In this document: one piece after another, positions 62,701 to 64,000 of the stretch
How the letters are laid out: each line of letters opens with the position of its first letter
Numbering within the stretch: position 1 is the stretch's first letter
Source: Cardiocondyla obscurior
Taxonomy: Eukaryota; Arthropoda; Insecta; Hymenoptera; Formicidae
Reading direction: 5' to 3'
Length of the DNA stretch: 64,000 nucleotides
Assembly (NCBI RefSeq): GCF_019399895.1
Contig: NC_091881.1
Coordinates: 2,048,501 to 2,112,500 of the forward strand
The notes under the pieces: generated by a model
Told to the model about the DNA's origin: nothing
Database searches by the model: none
The model's input: only the letters and a program-made list of their open reading frames with translations
Program-made: the position numbers and the translations under genes

Positions 62701-64000
62701 CTTTTATTGCTACAATCCATCATATTCGCAAGAGAATTTACCATTAATCGATTTATGCAGAACTTTACATCATAATTATGAATCAAATCAGAATCAACAT
62801 GAAAACTTTTTGCAATAAAAATCGTTTAATTATAGAAGCTTTAAAACTTAAAAATAATTCTAAAAAATTGTAAAAAAAAGCGAAATAAAGTTAGATTTTT
62901 GTTCCTAAATTTACGCGAGCTAGAGAGAGAAATGTTATATTTTCTCTCATGTTATGTACATCGTGAAAGTTTACCAAACTCGCCGTGAACAAACCGAAAC
63001 TTGTCCGGCAATTGTTGTAACTCTCTTAAGTAGATCCCAACAAATTACTACATTCCAGAACTAAACCGTGTCGTTATGTCGAGGATTCTATCAAATATTT
63101 CCTGGATTACTCGGGTTTATCTTTTATTATTTGTCCTATCGTTTGTTCAATTTTATCATACACATTTCGAAAATTTCTTAGAAATGCACACATCACATTT
63201 TTAAGGCTCGCATATGATACCTACCGCATGCATTTCGTCATATAAAATTCGTAAACGCTATTTCGAATTTATCGTAATCTATTGTAATTGATAATATATT
63301 GATATCGGCATTATTCGGAAAAACGAGATGATTGAAATCACGCTTGAGATTGCTCGGGCTCCCTCGGCCTTCCGCGATATTGAAAAACCTCTTGGTAGAA
63401 AATCGCCCGGAAGAAAGAAGCAGCCGTGTGATATGAATTTATTAAAGGTCGCGATATCTTATTCTCTCCGGTACAAATATCCAATATCTTTTGTTGCGGG
63501 TCAAGCCGATAGACGGGCCCATTGGTTTCTAAACAATCCGAGTATAAATTTATTTAGCTATTCTATTGAATTTGCAGTTAGTGGTTAGATGACGTAAATC
63601 AGATATATTCCTCAGTTAATGGCTAGCTCGGTGCTAGACATAATTCGCAAAGAAGTATTCATTTCAAATATATTTGACATTAGTTTCGCCGGTGCACGGA
63701 ATGCAAAAGTTTCCTGTCTCAGATATACGAAAGCAGAAACTTTATAACAAATCTACCACCGCTTTGATTGCTACGTGCAGCGGGAGGAGTTTCTAGCTCT
63801 GGTTACGCGACGTCGACCGCAAGCCACGTGCAAACTAACTGTTTGGACAGGGATATGAAATTATATATTTCAGTAACGCATCTGTATTTCTTCTCTTTCT
63901 GTATTTGGAAACCAATGGCGTCATTATTCCACGCGCTAGGGTTAATTAAAAATCTTAATTTAAATAGCGTCCTAAGTTTTTAAGACTTTTACCATTTTCT
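59727..64000. other. Probable first long intron of the plus-strand gene
   Basis: The first 600 bases stay CpG-rich, with a T run at 59,871-59,887, then AT content rises. I see several ATG frames of 60-107 codons on both strands but none with protein-like composition plus matching phase-1 acceptor and donor. No RNA gene or mobile element was recognised. Confidence 0.4.

Noticed and set aside
1..64000. CRISPR arrays, operons, ribosome binding sites, phage or bacterial mobile elements
   Set aside because: The window is animal nuclear DNA with spliced genes. No regularly spaced repeats or intact transposase or reverse transcriptase frame was seen.

Overview
This is an insect nuclear DNA window, most likely hymenopteran and plausibly an ant. 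That placement is an inference from an AT-rich background broken by CpG-rich islands, compact introns, and the gene families present. The sequence alone does not fix the species.

The left 13 kb is gene-dense. On the minus strand lie an intronless ACAD9-type mitochondrial acyl-CoA dehydrogenase homologue (301-2169), a five-exon morgue homologue (zinc-ribbon, F-box and a variant E2 domain; 4482-6822), a seven-exon peptidyl-alpha-hydroxyglycine alpha-amidating lyase (7323-9169), and a three-exon small secreted cysteine-rich protein (10501-11240). On the plus strand lie a five-exon MZB1/saposin-like secretory-pathway protein (2722-3882) and a three-exon NDUFS4 (complex I 18-kDa subunit; 11983-12968).

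From 12.97 to 19.95 kb there is no gene I can support; it holds the 3' flank of the next gene. From 19,947 to at least 45,587 the minus strand carries one large ion-channel gene. I resolved twenty coding exons with phases that join throughout (6,060 nt, 2,019 residues plus stop), from domain I S1 to the C-terminus. The selectivity residues read D-E-E-A, so this is the DSC1/NaCP60E (CaV4-type) channel, not para (D-E-K-A). Its N-terminal exon or exons were not found.

The channel's introns are not empty. Between 39.7 and 41.6 kb, on the opposite strand, there is a CpG-rich promoter-like stretch and a roughly 360-bp tandem array whose units each look like a pair of spliced exons; two copies carry the same in-frame short ORF. 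At 46.4-46.7 kb there is a 50-codon hydrophobic ORF with TATA-like, initiator-like and poly(A) signals. At 58.5-59.7 kb a CpG island holds the start of another plus-strand gene that runs off the window.

The genes do not form one pathway. Two loci, the ACAD9 homologue and NDUFS4, both relate to mitochondrial complex I. PAL and the small secreted protein both concern the secretory pathway, but I see no evidence that they work together.
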